Below are positions 50,051 to 63,170 of a DNA stretch of 64,000 bases, piece by piece. Every line of letters begins with the position of its first letter. Positions within the stretch are counted from its first letter, which is position 1. Source of the stretch: Scortum barcoo (lineage: Eukaryota > Chordata > Actinopteri > Centrarchiformes > Terapontidae); NCBI GenBank assembly GCA_023238725.1, contig CM041550.1, positions 6,085,044 to 6,149,043 on the forward strand. The letters are read 5' to 3'. The notes below the pieces were generated by a model. The model saw nothing but the letters and a program-made list of their open reading frames with translations, did not search any database and was not told the origin of the DNA. Position numbers and translations under genes: made by a program.

Positions 50051-52580
50051 TTTTAACATCTCAGCCACTCATTTTTTTAAAGGTGTTTTAATTTATTGAA
50101 TCAGGTGATTTTACACCTGTAGATTTATTTAAATGTTGTTGGTGTGTTCAAGGCACTACATTACTTACTACATTACTATTTCCCTTTTCTGCTATTTTTA
50201 ACTTTATTTACTTATATAGCACCTTAATATAGACATTCAACCCACATAGTGCTTCATATAGAAAATTTAAGCAGGATAAACAAAAATTAAAACAAACAAA
50301 AAACAATAATAACAACAGGAAATGAAAAAATTAAGAGACTTAGTGAATTACAACAGTTCAATAATCAATATCAATAAATAAAAAAACATGTCACTGTATA
50401 ATACATGCACTTCTCAATCTAGAAAATGTTTTAGCAGACGTATATTTGAATGCCCCTTTCTTCAAGCTTGCCTTATCAGAGTGTTGAATTTCATATATAT
50501 CTGTCTTATATGATTGTATTTGTACTTTGAACTGTCTGTGCAAATAAAGAATAGTTGATAAAATTATATAAAATAAACACAAAGAATAGCTATAACTGAA
50601 AAAAAATGATTGAACAAATAAGCTCTTAGCGGTACTTTAATAAGACACACAAAGATTATTTAAAAGAAAAGCCTTTGACGACTTTGACGACGATCTGACT
50701 GGAACACAAAAAGAAAGAAAGAAAATCTCTGTTGTATGGAGGAGCAAGGTTAAAATAAGATGGTAAGATGATTTACTTAAAGCTATAAAGCTAATATTAC
50801 ATTTCAGAGTCAAATATTTTACATTTTTCACATTTACACTCTTCAAATGCACTTAAATATACCGAGGTTTGTTCAAAGTTCAGAGTTAAACTATACAGGA
50901 ATAATAATGTGTAAAATAATCCCAACAAAGCAGCTAAAAGATATAATTTTATGTAATGATATATAAACTATAGCTAAGACATAATCAGCTGAAAGTGTTG
51001 TGCTGTCCCATATTTTAACATTAAATATACATTAAAATCATCAAGGCATCAAGATCAGAGTGTAGAAATAATAACCATCATAATTTAATCAGGTTGTGTC
51101 TTCTGTGGACACTTGGGGGCGCTAAAGACCAAGGAAGATGGTGGTAGGTGAGATGATGGGGTTCAACAAAGGTGAAAAATCTACCCCAGAGCTCTTCAAA
51201 TGTGGAAATATTCACTTTTGTGTTATTTTTTTTGTGTCCTTTTTTTTGAAAGCTGTCTGAAAATGTAAATATGCATCTCTGGCATGACATCTGAAGGTTG
51301 GGAATATCTAGTTTGACCTGATTTCTTTTGTCTTTAGATCTCTAGGTTCAACATTACAAGTGATAATGTATAGATATTTTGAAAGATGTAAACATATGCA
51401 AGGATAAAACAGTCTGAGCATCATCTAAACCTGTTTTTTTTTTTACTTTTTGAGGCTTCTTTTTAGTTTTACCATCCTCTTCATCTCTTTAATCACATCA
51501 CAACATACATTCCTCCAGTGTGAAATATTCTTTTGTTTCCTCTTGAGCCAGTTGCGAAGCTCGACGGCAGCATGTCGGCCCTCTCTTCCATCTGAGCGCA
51601 GCTGCCAGCAGCACCGCCGCCTGAGGACAATGGCCAGCCACCCAGTGAAGCAGCAATAACCAGGAGTGACAGCCGATGGAGAGCAAGGGTGGAGGGGTGG
51701 AGGGGGTGCAGACATCAGATGGTAAAGGTAGATCATCCAGTATGCAACACAGGCCAAAATTTTAGAGAGCGTTCAGTCGAATCCCTGCAGGGAGGGAGGA
51801 GGGGGTGAAAGTGCAACGCATCAAGGGGGTCTTTCCATTCAGAGCTGGCAGGATGCAGCCTGGAAGAACAAGTTGAGATACATGAGTTTTAACAGTGCAA
51901 CTCCCACCTCTGCATAACTGTCCAAATTGATGCTGTCTCGGCGTTGATCCGAGGTGAAGGCAGACCACCTCGGTGCGGGGTGTCAAAAACGCCCGCGGGT
52001 ATAAAGTACACCTGTCTGCTAATGGGAGGCAGGAAAAACATCAGAGATTGGTTAACACGTTCGCCCGAGGATGTCCGACACTGCGTCTGACATACCTGCA
52101 TTTAACACACAAATAATCACTAATATCATCAATAACTCCTTAATGAAGATGTAAAAATACAACACATAAATATACAAAATAGAAGACTCTTTGTTTATAT
52201 CTCATTTCTGTATTTATTTAATGTATACACAATTCAAATTTCAAACAGCAGGACATTAAAAGAAATATTAATTTCCTGTTTAAGTCTGCAAAATAAAACT
52301 CTGCTAAATTAAGTAATCATCTTTATTAATTGGTTTAATGACCAAATGGATGTGTGATAGAAAACGTGAACTACTACACCTTTTACTTTTCTTTTATTTG
52401 ATAAGAAGAGCCGTAGAAAAAAAACACAAATTACCTTTTAACCTGTTTCTTTATGTGATGGCAATTTACAGCCTGTGTGAAAGACTCTAATTGATGAAAA
52501 ACAGCCAGTAAAACCTGTTTCACGCTGATGAATCGCTTGTTGAAATGTGTTTTATTGTCTGTGAGCAGGTTTTATGAACT
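50051..52580. other. Intergenic, AT-rich, no supported gene
   Basis: This is the left part of the gene-poor end of the window. Short open frames are not supported by splice structure or family resemblance. A frame at 51443-51757 (minus) has a basic C-terminal half (ELRNWLKRKQKN), but no partner exons or recognisable domain. Confidence 0.4.
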
Positions 52581-52589
52581 TTCTGTCAA

Positions 52590-53130
52590 ACAAAAGAATA
52601 TTTTTTTCCATCCGGCCGCCTGAATTGCTGCAGAGGGAGCTAGTGTGGAGTTATGTATGAATCTGATTAGGGCACTGAAGGAATCTGGCCATCGGTCTTC
52701 ACCAGGGCAGGATGATCATAGACAGACTGGGGAGGGGGGGGCAGGGTGTTTTTATATATGTGTGTGTGTGTGTGTGTGTATCAGGGTGGGGGGTAGATGT
52801 GTTTACTATGGGTAATGAACCAATCAGCAGGCCGCCCAGGGGAGGACGTGGGGGTGCCTTTTAGGGGAATGGGGGTTGCGCCCCATCTTCCCTCTTCTCA
52901 AATGTGGGTCACTTCCCATCCTCGGGTGATTTCCCTCGTGTTTCCGTAGGAACAATAACCCTCCTGCGCCCCCCCGAAACCCCTTATCAAATCACTTACT
53001 CATTGATGATGCTCTTAATTAAGCCGCGTTGTCTCGTTAGCTCTCTCCTGATGTCTCACACAGACCTCGCACATCCATCCGCCCGCCTCATTGTTATCAT
53101 GCAGCCATTTCCTGAATCAATTATTGTGGG
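52590..53130. promoter_or_regulatory. GC-richer, repeat-poor island, candidate cis-regulatory element
   Basis: The stretch stands out from its AT-rich surroundings by composition and lack of repeats, apart from a short TG run at 52760-52778. It contains AATTGCTGCAGAGGGAGC, a CCAATCA box at 52820, CTTAATTAAG and ATCAATTATTGTG, words typical of homeodomain and SOX sites. No protein frame looks convincing. Evolutionary conservation is a guess that needs an alignment. Confidence 0.3.
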
Positions 53131-54499
53131 TCACCTCTTGTGGGAGACGGGAGATGACGTCTATAGGAAGACGTCCATTTGTGTGTACCTCAAAGGTCTT
53201 ATTAAAAAAACAACCTCCCTCCTCTCTCTCTCTGTCCCTCCTCCAGGTCACACAGTAAAGGGTAGGAGTATTGAATTTATTGGACTGGCAGTGTGCTCTC
53301 TAGAGGTCAAATGTCACATGAACAGTATGAGGTAAATTAACAAGTCCCTTTATGAGACGTTCGCCAACCTTGATTGTACTTTCAAACCTCTAATATATAC
53401 ATTTTTTTTAGATTTTTTTCCCCATTAAGGAGCTTTTTATCTTCCTTGGAACCTTAGAAGAAGCTCCACTGATGCACTGCCTTTCAGGTTAGGTCCTGGT
53501 TAGGTCTGCAGAAAAAAAAAGGAGAGGTCAGCAGACATGTAAGACCCAGGAGACTCCTTTAAGTGGTTTCTCATCCCCCTGCCCCCCAGGCCACTTGGTC
53601 TCAGCATGAAGAGAGCCGGGGCAATGACAAATGGCACTTTATACCTTCCTTAATCTCTTTGTCTGGTCAAAGAAAGACCTGCCATCACATAAAGAAGAAT
53701 AACACTCCAATTTTTTTCCAGCCGGCTATAAAAAAAGTCTTGTTCAGTTCATTTTATACACATTATTTCACACCTTCATATTATTTTTTTCTGCTTTTTG
53801 TCCCTAAAGTCAACTTTTAGTTTGGATTGGTGGATATTTGTCTGAGAGCAGCGATGGTTATAATTAGATCCAGGTCAGCTGACGTGAACAGACACAGAAC
53901 TGCTCTTTTTTTTATGTGAAGTGACCACATTAACACACATGGTGCACAGTGATGTTCATATTAGAGGTGGGGTGGGGGTGTGTGTTTCATATTTGTTCAC
54001 AATATGCTCAAAATGGATCCATTATATCCAAAGGTTACAGATCTACAATTGACATCCTTGAGTGATTTTTAAGGCTTCGGGGGATTTTGAGGTCTTGGCC
54101 TGTCTAATAAACTGTCCCAACACATTTTGATTCTCCTGTCTTTATTTTTCTAATGCAAATATGTTTTTTATTCACTATTTAGGATTGACCAGAAAAATAG
54201 AAACGTCTGCATGCTGTACCACAGCTTTGTTTTTAAATATTCAGTTTCTGTTTCTTCTTCTGTGTGGACTCGATGGGGCATCTTGAGGCTGATTTTGTAT
54301 GTGTATATCTTTTTATTTGGGTTGATTTTGATTGATGCGAAGGTTTAATGGGAGTCTCTTCTCAGATACAGTACAGATTTTATAGCTCAGCAACTTGTTC
54401 ACAGTGATGGTATCACTTAGTAACTAGGTTATATGTTGTGTTTAATTAGGCTGTATCATGCTCTAATTATACTCTATATTATATTTTTATTTGTAATAT

Positions 54500-55260
54500 T
54501 AGTGATGGTGGGAAGCCCTGCCTTGCTTCACCATGAGACTTTTTTGTGCAGTTGCTGTATTCACACTGTTTTCTTCACACTCAGGGGTTGCAGGTTGCAG
54601 TAAAATAATAGGCTCAGTAAGCTCATCAGGAGTGGAGTCTTTGGTGGAGGATGCTGAGAAAACTACAACATATTTTGGACAATGCCCAGGCACGCCACAG
54701 AGGAGTCATCAATGGCACCAATGTGCAAAGCAAAGTGGCACAGGAGGTCATTTATACCAGCGACAATCAAACTGTATAACTCCTCCCCCTTCTGCAGGAT
54801 GGACAGCTGAAAGATGGGACATTAAGAACAATAATATCAGCATCATGTGCAATATTACTGTGCAATTATACCTTTTTTCAATATCATTGCCAATATTACT
54901 GTTCAATATCATTACTATTTTTAATCTTTTATCTTACTCTCATTTTTCTTTTTTTAATTTACTCCTTGTACACTTTACATTTATCACGGGATTTGTACTC
55001 ACACTCCTGTGGGAGATTTTGAATCATTTGTTGTGTTGACCAACAGCTCTCTCCTCCACCTTCTTCAAAATGATGGGGTGTCTTTTGGAAGAGTAGTGTC
55101 ATCTATCTTTGTAATCGAACAAGTTCCTAATATGTTGTGTTTCTTATTTACATACATGAAAAATGCCGTAAAACAGTGTATCCCACAGGAAGTATATGTT
55201 AAAGAACTTCTCTTCTGTGTTTCTGTTTTTCTGGTTATTCAGTCTACATAAAATGTGGCG
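54500..55260. mobile_element. Possible 3' end of an old LINE-type retroelement
   Basis: TCAAACTGTATAACTCCTCCC followed by repeated CAATATTACTGTGCAATAT words and a T-rich tail resembles the 3' ends of L2/Rex-like elements in fish. Peptide pieces such as HRGVINGTNVQSKVAQEV are seen in a broken frame. No complete domain or target duplication could be defined. The open frame at 54533-55039 (plus) is thus not called as a gene. Confidence 0.3.
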
Positions 55261-55529
55261 TTAGTCCTCCAACAAACCGGTGCCAGAAACATACATTCCT
55301 CCCTAAAAGAGGGCACCAGGCCACCAGCAAGAACCTCGTTAAAAACAACCCAAAGTCAAAGATACTGTACGTGAACCCTTTATGTCCTCAGTTACCCTCC
55401 CTCCCTCCCTCTCTCCCTCCTTTTCTCACATCCACTCATACCTTCACATACATTCACATGTGCTTGATCATTCGCACTCATTCACACATATGGTCATGCT
55501 TCCCTGCACCTCCTAACCCTTCTCAGGTT

Positions 55530-55880
55530 CAAAGGCATATTTTGAATGCGGAGGTGGCGATGGAGGACGAGGTACCAGTTGTTGGGAGTGACTGGAAAAG
55601 CGTTTTTCAGACCCGCCTTGCCTCTCCTCTGTGACCTAATACCCTTCGAACATCACACGGATCCACATCAAGGGCGAAGGATTGGGAGAGGGTGGGAGAG
55701 AGCTGAGAGATCAGACCAATCGGGCCGCTCGTTAGCCCGGCTCAGTAATCGCTCTGTCGCTGAGCATTTCACAACCCGTCCATCCTCAAACCGATCAGCT
55801 CACCGCTGCTGCCACCCGGCCCTTTGCACCAGAGGCCGCCGCCTTTGGAGAAGCAGGTTGTTGTGTGTGATGATTTGAGG
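55530..55880. promoter_or_regulatory. GC-rich island in the gene-poor region
   Basis: This is a locally GC- and CpG-rich block (GATCAGACCAATCGGGCCGC, GGCCCTTTGCACCAGAGGCC) within AT-rich DNA. Open frames on the plus strand (55371-55634, 55546-55878) are explained by low stop density and show no domain. It could be a distal enhancer, an unannotated first exon or a lncRNA promoter. Confidence 0.25.
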
Positions 55881-56666
55881 GGGCCGGAGACTGAGTGTTT
55901 TCTTTTTTTTTTGGGTGGGGGGGTGTTTTAATAGTAAGCGCAGAGCAGTCTATGTTGCAATTATCTCACTTTGCTGCATTTACAGAATGCTTGACCTGCT
56001 TCTCAGCATCGATATGGCACATTTCTCAGGGCGAGGTGGGGGTCAGCGCAGAGGGTTCGGCTCTGTGTGTGAAAGAGTGATACTTTTGACTGTGTTTGTG
56101 AGAAAGAACCTGTATAAGTGTAATGTTTTTTTCCTCTTCTTCTTCTTTTTATTTTTTTTCACCTGTCAGCTGCCCTGCGGTGGGACTGAGGCCGTGAGAG
56201 CCTTGGTCTTCCTGGGTGGGCGCGATAGGAGGGGTGAAGAGGTTGGAAAGGAGGCAAAGTTAGTGTTGGCTGATTTACCTTATCACAAGACCCAAATACA
56301 GAAAAAAAACCCACCCCTTTCTTCTAGAAGTGGACAAAATACACACTCATACTGTAAGAACACAAGATTTTGATAAGAAACATGACTAACATGCTGAATT
56401 CCTCGAATGTTAAATTTAAGGACTTCATATGAATATAATTATAATTTCCAAGGTCATTATTTTTTCTCGCAGAAAGAGTTGCTGGGTTACATGTTTTAGA
56501 TGACAAGTTTTGACAGGTATGATTTTCTATAGCTATAATAAAAACAAAACAGAAAGAAAAATACAGTGGGTTTGAGTAAACTGGTCATTTACGTACCAGA
56601 GCAACAGAAAAGTTTTGTGGAACATTCAAAGATCCTCAGACAGAAATCCACTAAATCCACTAAATC

Positions 56667-56708
56667 CACTCGGCTATTATTTGTTTAATGACAAATAATA
56701 GCCGAGTG
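56667..56708. repeat. Perfect 18-bp inverted repeat with a 6-base loop
   Basis: CACTCGGCTATTATTTGT, loop TTAATG, then the exact reverse complement. The left arm follows three copies of CCACTAAAT. It would form a strong hairpin or cruciform. The stem is too short for a usual pre-miRNA. Confidence 0.9.
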
Positions 56709-59250
56709 ATTGCTGGAATTCAAAATATTCCCGCAGGACTAAAAGCTCCTGATGGATGCATTCATTATGATTATGTTCACTTCCAAACACATAAGAAAAA
56801 ATCTCCCCTCTCTTGTCGTTGCTCTGCAGCACAGACAGTCTGTTTCCACCTGGGCTGATGGTAAAACGTGCTGCTGACAGATTTCTGTTTGTCAAAAGGT
56901 GACATCTGTCAGGACGCATGATTCAGCTGGGACCCATTCCACCATCGGGTCTTTGGCGTACACCGAGGGACCGCTCTCCCACCTCCATTATTCCTGCATG
57001 AATCAGACGGAGGAACAGCTGCTCGGGTGACTCAGCTGGAATTTAAAACAGAAAAACTTTGGCAGAAGAAAAAGCAAGAGTCAGGTCTTCTTGCACCAAG
57101 TGATGAAGTATCGCTGCGCTGTTTAGCTAAAACCTGACTTTGTTTTATGTGAAAGCTCACAATGCCATACGGCTCACGAATCATATTCTTTGTCTCGTGC
57201 ATACAGGGTGTTTGGAGGAAAGAACTGTAATCAGCAGATCTACAGAAAAGAGGAAACAAGTTATATTTACATTTCTTCCAAAGGCCGAAGAAATACATTT
57301 CCATTCTTATGCATGTGTTTTAATTTGGGGATGTAATTTTATTTGTAATAAATAAAATGTGTATCTGCACTTGTAATGGAATCTATTTAGTTTGGACGTC
57401 TTGGGCAGATTTTCAAGCTGTCCAAATATTTTTTCCAACTATTCATTTTAAGGAGATGAGAAAATCTATTTGTTTTAAATAGCAAGGATGCCAGATATTA
57501 AATGAAGAAGTGCCTCACTGCTCTCCAATTTCTGCTGAAGTTGTTGGCCTCTGATTGCTGGAATTCAAAAACATGACGGCCTTTCAAACCAACAACAGGG
57601 GACACGTCCAGTGTTTTCACCAAAGCTGCTGAAAATGAGTTATGAACACTTCCACAACTTCACCTGTCTGTCTTGGGAACTGGGGCAGAAGACGAGCACC
57701 TGGGCTTGTTGGCAGGAATCAGCAGTTACTGTTTCTTTCCCCTGCTTCAAAGCGCTGCTTGGAAATTTCGAAAGCCTGACGGGTTCACAAGAAAGAAGCT
57801 GTTAAACCTGCAATTTGTCTCTTAAGCTCTGCTTTTCTGCGATCTAAAAGCCGAGAAACCCCATTAATCACCAAAGTGCAGTTTTAAATAGCCAGGGATT
57901 TACAGTAAACGCTCACACACACACGCGATTCAGTGACACACACACCTGGTCCAGAGGCAGGAGTGTGATAGGTTTAGTCAGGACTGAGGAGAGAAATGAA
58001 AGGAAAGTTGGCGTCACGTACGAGCAGAGAGTCCAAAGGCTCAAGATAGATATAAAAGCTGCGTCTGCTCTGGCTTCCATGGAGGCATCATGAAATATAA
58101 TATTGTGTGTAAGGGGAATTGTGCAGGAGGCTTCTCGGTACAAATCTGTCATGTTCATAGATTAATAATTTGGTGTTTCCCTATGGCATCACGTAGTATT
58201 CTACCATAACTTCATCGTGACACATGCAAATACTGTTTCATCCAAAAGATTTCACAAAACATCGGCAGCAGACTTAACAGTGCTGATTTAGGAGACGATA
58301 AAATTTAATCTTGAGGCAAGTGTGAATGCCGAGGAGTCAGCTTGTGGTCTTAGGGGGGGTTCGCTCTAGTCTAGTATAGTATAAAATGAATGTAATGCAT
58401 GTCTCTGTGTCTCTGAATGCTGACCAAATAGAAACACCAAGAATTTCAACATTTATCTTTCAAATCTGTGTCTTGCTCTACATTTCTGGGACAGCCTGCA
58501 TCAGAATACTGACTTAAGGATCAATTTCTCACAATGTGACTGCCGCTTTGGCCGACAGAACACTGTAAGTGCCATTTTTTAAAATAAAAACAGAGAAAAA
58601 CTGTAGTAATCCTACATAAAAAGCTTATTTCTTTTGGTTTGGTTTAGCTGTATTTGTCAAAGATGAAGGTGAACACAGAGAACAGGAGCTCACAGCACAG
58701 AGTCTCGTCCTCTTTTTTGTGACTTCAGTCTGTCTGTCGAGTCTTTAGCTCTGGATAACGTGGTCTCTGGTGTGCGTCCACCTTTGTTGGCCTCTATCTC
58801 TGCTTTTTCCTGTCATCTCTTTACTAAATGTCAAACTATAAAATGCCCCCCCCCAAAAAAAAAACTAACATGGAAAGGTTTACTTAAGCCTGAAAGTTGC
58901 TCTACTGGTCTTAAGAAACAGGGCTCAAAACAATCATGCAAACAAATTCTTTAAAATATCCTCTTATGAAATAACATTTGCACAAATAATATGTAATTTG
59001 TAATTTGTCACTACATATGGTGGTTTGATATAAGAACAATGTTGTGTGTTTTGTTTGGATTTGCATGCACTCCAGGGAGATTCGAGCAAGAGAATACTTT
59101 GGCACCGTGCTCGTCTTTGTCTGTCTCGGCTGGATTTACTGCAGGTTTGTTGAGGTGAGAAGTTTGCGTCCTCAAATTTCCCAAACTGTGAACTAACAGA
59201 TTCAAATTTAGTACTACTGTTTCATCATTTTTTGAGAGCCCTGAGGGAGA

Positions 59251-59252
<2 letters not shown>

Positions 59253-59292
<40 letters not shown>
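59253..59292. repeat. CA microsatellite, 20 units
   Basis: An uninterrupted (AC)20 run. Confidence 0.95.
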
Positions 59293-59430
59293 CACATCGG
59301 CACCTATACATTACTGGAATTCTGTTGTTCTCTGTTGTTATCTCAAACATCCTTTTGTTTGTCCACCCCCCCTCCTCCTCCTCTGCCCTCTTCACTTTGG
59401 CAGACAGTGAGTCTCTATTATCACCCTAAT

Positions 59431-59434
<4 letters not shown>

Positions 59435-59485
<51 letters not shown>
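59435..59485. repeat. Compound CT/GT microsatellite
   Basis: A (TC)n run of about 19 units followed by about six GT units. Confidence 0.9.
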
Positions 59486-59489
59486 CACT

Positions 59490-59780
59490 GTAGACAGACA
59501 ACGACAGCAATGCCATCAGTTGCCAAACCCGCAGCGATAATTACACCCCAAACATAGAGCCGGACCGCCCCCCTGTCAGTCAGAGGCACAATAAACCACG
59601 ACAGTGACCGTGGAGAAACACCTGGGCGAATGTCTCGGAGGTGACGAAAGGCTAATGTGGCGGGGAAGTGTGGCGCCGCGCCACAAGAGCACTCATGGTC
59701 CTGTAATCTGGGGAGCCCGGAGGAAATGGCTGACAGAACGACTTCCTGTAATGTTGGATTTGCAGTTACACAATCATAAA
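59490..59780. promoter_or_regulatory. GC-richer, repeat-poor island, candidate cis-regulatory element
   Basis: The block includes GCGATAATTACACCCCAAAC, GGCACAATAAACCACGACAG and GAGGTGACGAAAGGCTAATG, with no credible frame. The density of AT-hook/homeodomain-like cores (TAATTA) amid unique sequence suggests a distal element. This is inferred from composition only. Confidence 0.25.
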
Positions 59781-59999
59781 TAATGTCGTCTCCTCTCCCA
59801 GGGCCAAGAAAGACAGCAGTGATAATATGATGTAGCTGTAATGTGGCGGGAAAGATGTAGAGTGATGATACGCTACTGTCTTATATGAAAAGTCCAACAA
59901 TTTTGCATGTTGGAACAACAACAAAATAAATCTCTTACCTGTGATTTTTGACAGCACAGTCATTAATTCCCAGAGTAAAAAGCGACTAATGTTGACCAG

Positions 60000-61350
60000 A
60001 TATTTCTCATGGTTTTGCTCTGATCTCTCAGCTCATGACTCATTTTTCTGTTTTCAATGAATGAACTTTTTCCAGTGTGTCAGAGGAGGAGGAGGAATGT
60101 GCAGCATGTTAAACATCGCGGCGATTTGTAGTGTAGTTAACTGTCACAAGCTTGGATCAGTCATCGCAGTTGAATATGACTGCTTGTTTTCCTGCTCCGC
60201 CCCAGTTTATTGTCATGAACTTTTATGGTCTCTCATCTCCCAGTCTGACATCACCGACATTATTTCACGACATAATTTAAATTATTAAAGAAAAACAGTT
60301 TAAGTTGAATACAACAGGGGTCATAGATTGACCTGTAAATATGGTGACGTTGCAAAAACTGGGTTCAACAGGGCATGAAACTCAAGCAGTCAGGTTATCA
60401 GACAGGATTTAAACAAGCCAACCTTTTAACCGGATTACTGAAACATTATTTAGAGTACGTAAGTGAGTGTAACCAACAATGTTGTAATAATCCCTCACAG
60501 GAAAACAGAACAGCTCAGCCGGTCAAAGTTGAAGCAGTAAATCCTGTAAACTGTGAAGGAGGTTTAGATCTGACCTTTACTGTTTATCCTCCAAATAAGC
60601 TTGAGTAACAGTGAGGTCTAAAACCTGCCTGATTGACTGACTCCTCGCGTTTCTTTTTCTATTTTTAGCAATGCTGCTGTGTTTCCAGATTTCAGAAACT
60701 GCTTTGGTCAGTACAGTGTAATCATAACTGATGGAACTGATGGACCGCTCAAAAACAAAACACGAGCTGTATTAAATCATAGTTTTTCTTAAAGCCTCGA
60801 AGAGATAAAGATCTTGTTGGAAGAGAAACCTGCAATCTGAGCAAGGTGCGTCAGTCACTGAAAACAATCGGGACACACTTATTAAAATAATCACAAATAT
60901 CAGACTTTAAACTTTGCGTTGTTCATTGCAGTGTTCGCTTTGAATTCATATAAGGCGGTTCAAAATCTTGTCAGCTTGGATCTATGTGTCTTAAAATTAA
61001 AAACACAACAACGACTTCCACTGATGACCCTTTTCTTATAACTCTCAGTGATTTGAGGGTGTTGGCAGCAGCTGAGCATGCAGGATATATCTATTATCCA
61101 ATGTAGAAAGTGTAAAATTTATTATGGGAGGTATTTTTCTCTCTTTTTTTCTCATCCTCACCTTCCTCTGTCTTCCCTCTTCCTGCTGTACCAACTTTCA
61201 CATCGGCACCCGCATTTCTCTAACACGAGTTCTCTACATTGCCTCTGTTTTTCTTTTCTTCTCCATCTTTTTTCCTTTGCGTCTGATTACTCCAGGCTCT
61301 CCGTTGACCTTCCTGGCCCCCCCTGCTCTCTGCCAGTCACGTTTCATATG
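60000..61350. other. Intergenic, no supported gene
   Basis: AT-rich unique sequence with a pyrimidine-rich stretch at 61136-61320. The small frames here (60061-60288, 60375-60608, 61078-61402) show no domain, splice partner or consistent codon signal. Confidence 0.4.
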
Positions 61351-61359
61351 TTCCCATAA

Positions 61360-61710
61360 ATGGGCCTTCATCACCCAGTGGCGTAATCTCCGGCGTGGCT
61401 AACATGACTCCACTAGACGTCCCCTCATGTTTATTTCAGTGTGCGGTTCTTGGGCTGCCAGCTTCGGGCTCCGCACTTGTTTCTTCCGTTGACATCAGCT
61501 CCGTTAGTGCCCGAGCACGCAGCAGAGGAGGCACAATGCTTCGCTGCGTGACGCCGACGCAAGCGCTGACGCACAAGCAAGGTTGAGCGTGTGCGTGTTT
61601 GTATATTTGACTCAGAGGGATGGATGTCAGCATAATGAAAAGATTAGCAGCGGGATACTCAACGGGGGTGAGCAGACACCGCTGTCGGTTTGATAAAATG
61701 CCTGTCAGCT
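61360..61710. promoter_or_regulatory. GC-rich island in the gene-poor region
   Basis: CpG-rich unique sequence (CGTGACGCCGACGCAAGCGC, GTGCGGTTCTTGGGCTGCC) with CRE-like TGACGC/TGACG words. Frames on both strands lack recognisable domains. It may be a distal regulatory element or the edge of an unannotated transcript. Confidence 0.25.
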
Positions 61711-62799
61711 GGCAGTCATTCATAACTCACTGATGTGTTGCTTCACCCAACGTCGCTCCATGTGACCTGTAAAAACGATCACTTTCAGGAACACATCAAA
61801 CACACACCAAAATTCTCCCAGTCTGACATCACCAAAATGTTCACAGAAACCTCCCAAACAACTCAGTCATTATCAGCTTCTTTGCAACATGTCTGCTTGT
61901 TCCGAATACAAATATTTTACCTCCAATAAAGCAAAGAACAGCTTCAGTCTGTCACTACCAAAGTTATTTATTATGCATCTATCAAAGAGATTTTGATCCA
62001 AGTACGGCTAAATTTACAACTTGTGTTTGTCACCAGCATTGTCACCTGTTCAAGACAAATATAGTAAAGTAAATTTAGATGCATATGTCAAAGAAAAAAG
62101 GCTAACCATGCACATGACTAATGATTTAGTCATGTTGTGGTCAAAATATGAATGCTTGGAGCACGTTGAGAATAAAATGTACAGAAAAGAAGTGGATCGT
62201 TCTGCAGTAATAGTTTGAAAAGTGTCTTTGCTGTAAAACTGATCACTTACCAACAAAAGTGGCCACATGTACTGTTCATTCACAATTTTACATTCAGAGT
62301 TCATAGTCAGACATGCATTTTTAGTGGAGTAATCCCTTTAAGCTCCCCTTTTACTTAGAAATAAATAAAAGAAAGCAATGTTTACTCTGTAGCCACATTC
62401 AGGGATTGAATTTCAGATTTTTATGTTTGCTCAAGAACACGTTGCACAAACAAAACATACAATGCAATGCTAACAAAACAATGGCAGGACTAAAGGATAA
62501 CCTAAATCAATTAAACGGTGCTGAACACTGCCAAAAAAAAGTTAAATGATTTCTCTTTTTCTTGAGACTCCAACATAAAGTTCTTGTTCTTGTAAATGAC
62601 ATTGAATGGCACCATGTGGAGATGATTAAAACCACTTCCATCCCTCGTGATAATGTGACACTAATGATAAGGCGATCCATCACAATCCTGTAAAAACCTC
62701 CATTTCAGCAGAATGATTCCTGTCATGTAACATTTAGAAAGTCATCTGTGAGTCACTGAGCGACGTGGTTCATCATAAAGTTCCTCAATAACCACTTGC

Positions 62800-63170
62800 T
62801 GATGAACACAGTTGTTGAATTTGCACAGCGTGGGGAGCCTCGATAGCGGCGTCGTGTTATTTTTGGATTAACGGAATCCAGTGTGCAGAATCAGCTGGAA
62901 TTCTTGCATTAGTTAATCCACTGTGAATTCTCCTTCATTTTCTTCCAGGGCCTTCAGTGTCTATTAGTCTGAGGATAAGCATGAGCCAGTCAGATCGGGC
63001 CCACACCCTCCCTGTTTACACTGACACTAATGACTTGTCCCCGGCTCCAGCCCCGCCGCGGCCATCCACACATGGAACTAATTCTATCTGAGACCGCCTG
63101 CCGGATCGCTCCACCAGCATCATCCTGTAAAACAATCTGTTACCACAGCAACAGGTGGTGTTAGAAACAT
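62800..63170. promoter_or_regulatory. GC-richer, repeat-poor island, candidate cis-regulatory element
   Basis: The block contains TTTTGGATTAACGGAATCC, GCATTAGTTAATCCACTGTG (HNF1/homeodomain-like), TGTTTACACTGACACTAATG (forkhead-like) and CCCCGCCGCGGCCATCC. No frame of note. Conservation cannot be tested here. Confidence 0.3.

Noticed and set aside
54533..55039. 168-residue plus-strand ORF with a signal-peptide-like start
   Set aside because: The region resembles a decayed retroelement 3' end and the C-terminal half is AT-driven hydrophobic sequence. No partner exons or domain were found.
55915..56373. 152-residue plus-strand ORF
   Set aside because: Low-complexity T-rich segments encode an F/L run, and there is no domain or splice support.
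56667..56708. Hairpin as a microRNA precursor
   Set aside because: The stem is only 18 bp with a 6-base loop, shorter than a normal pre-miRNA, and the flanks do not extend the pairing.
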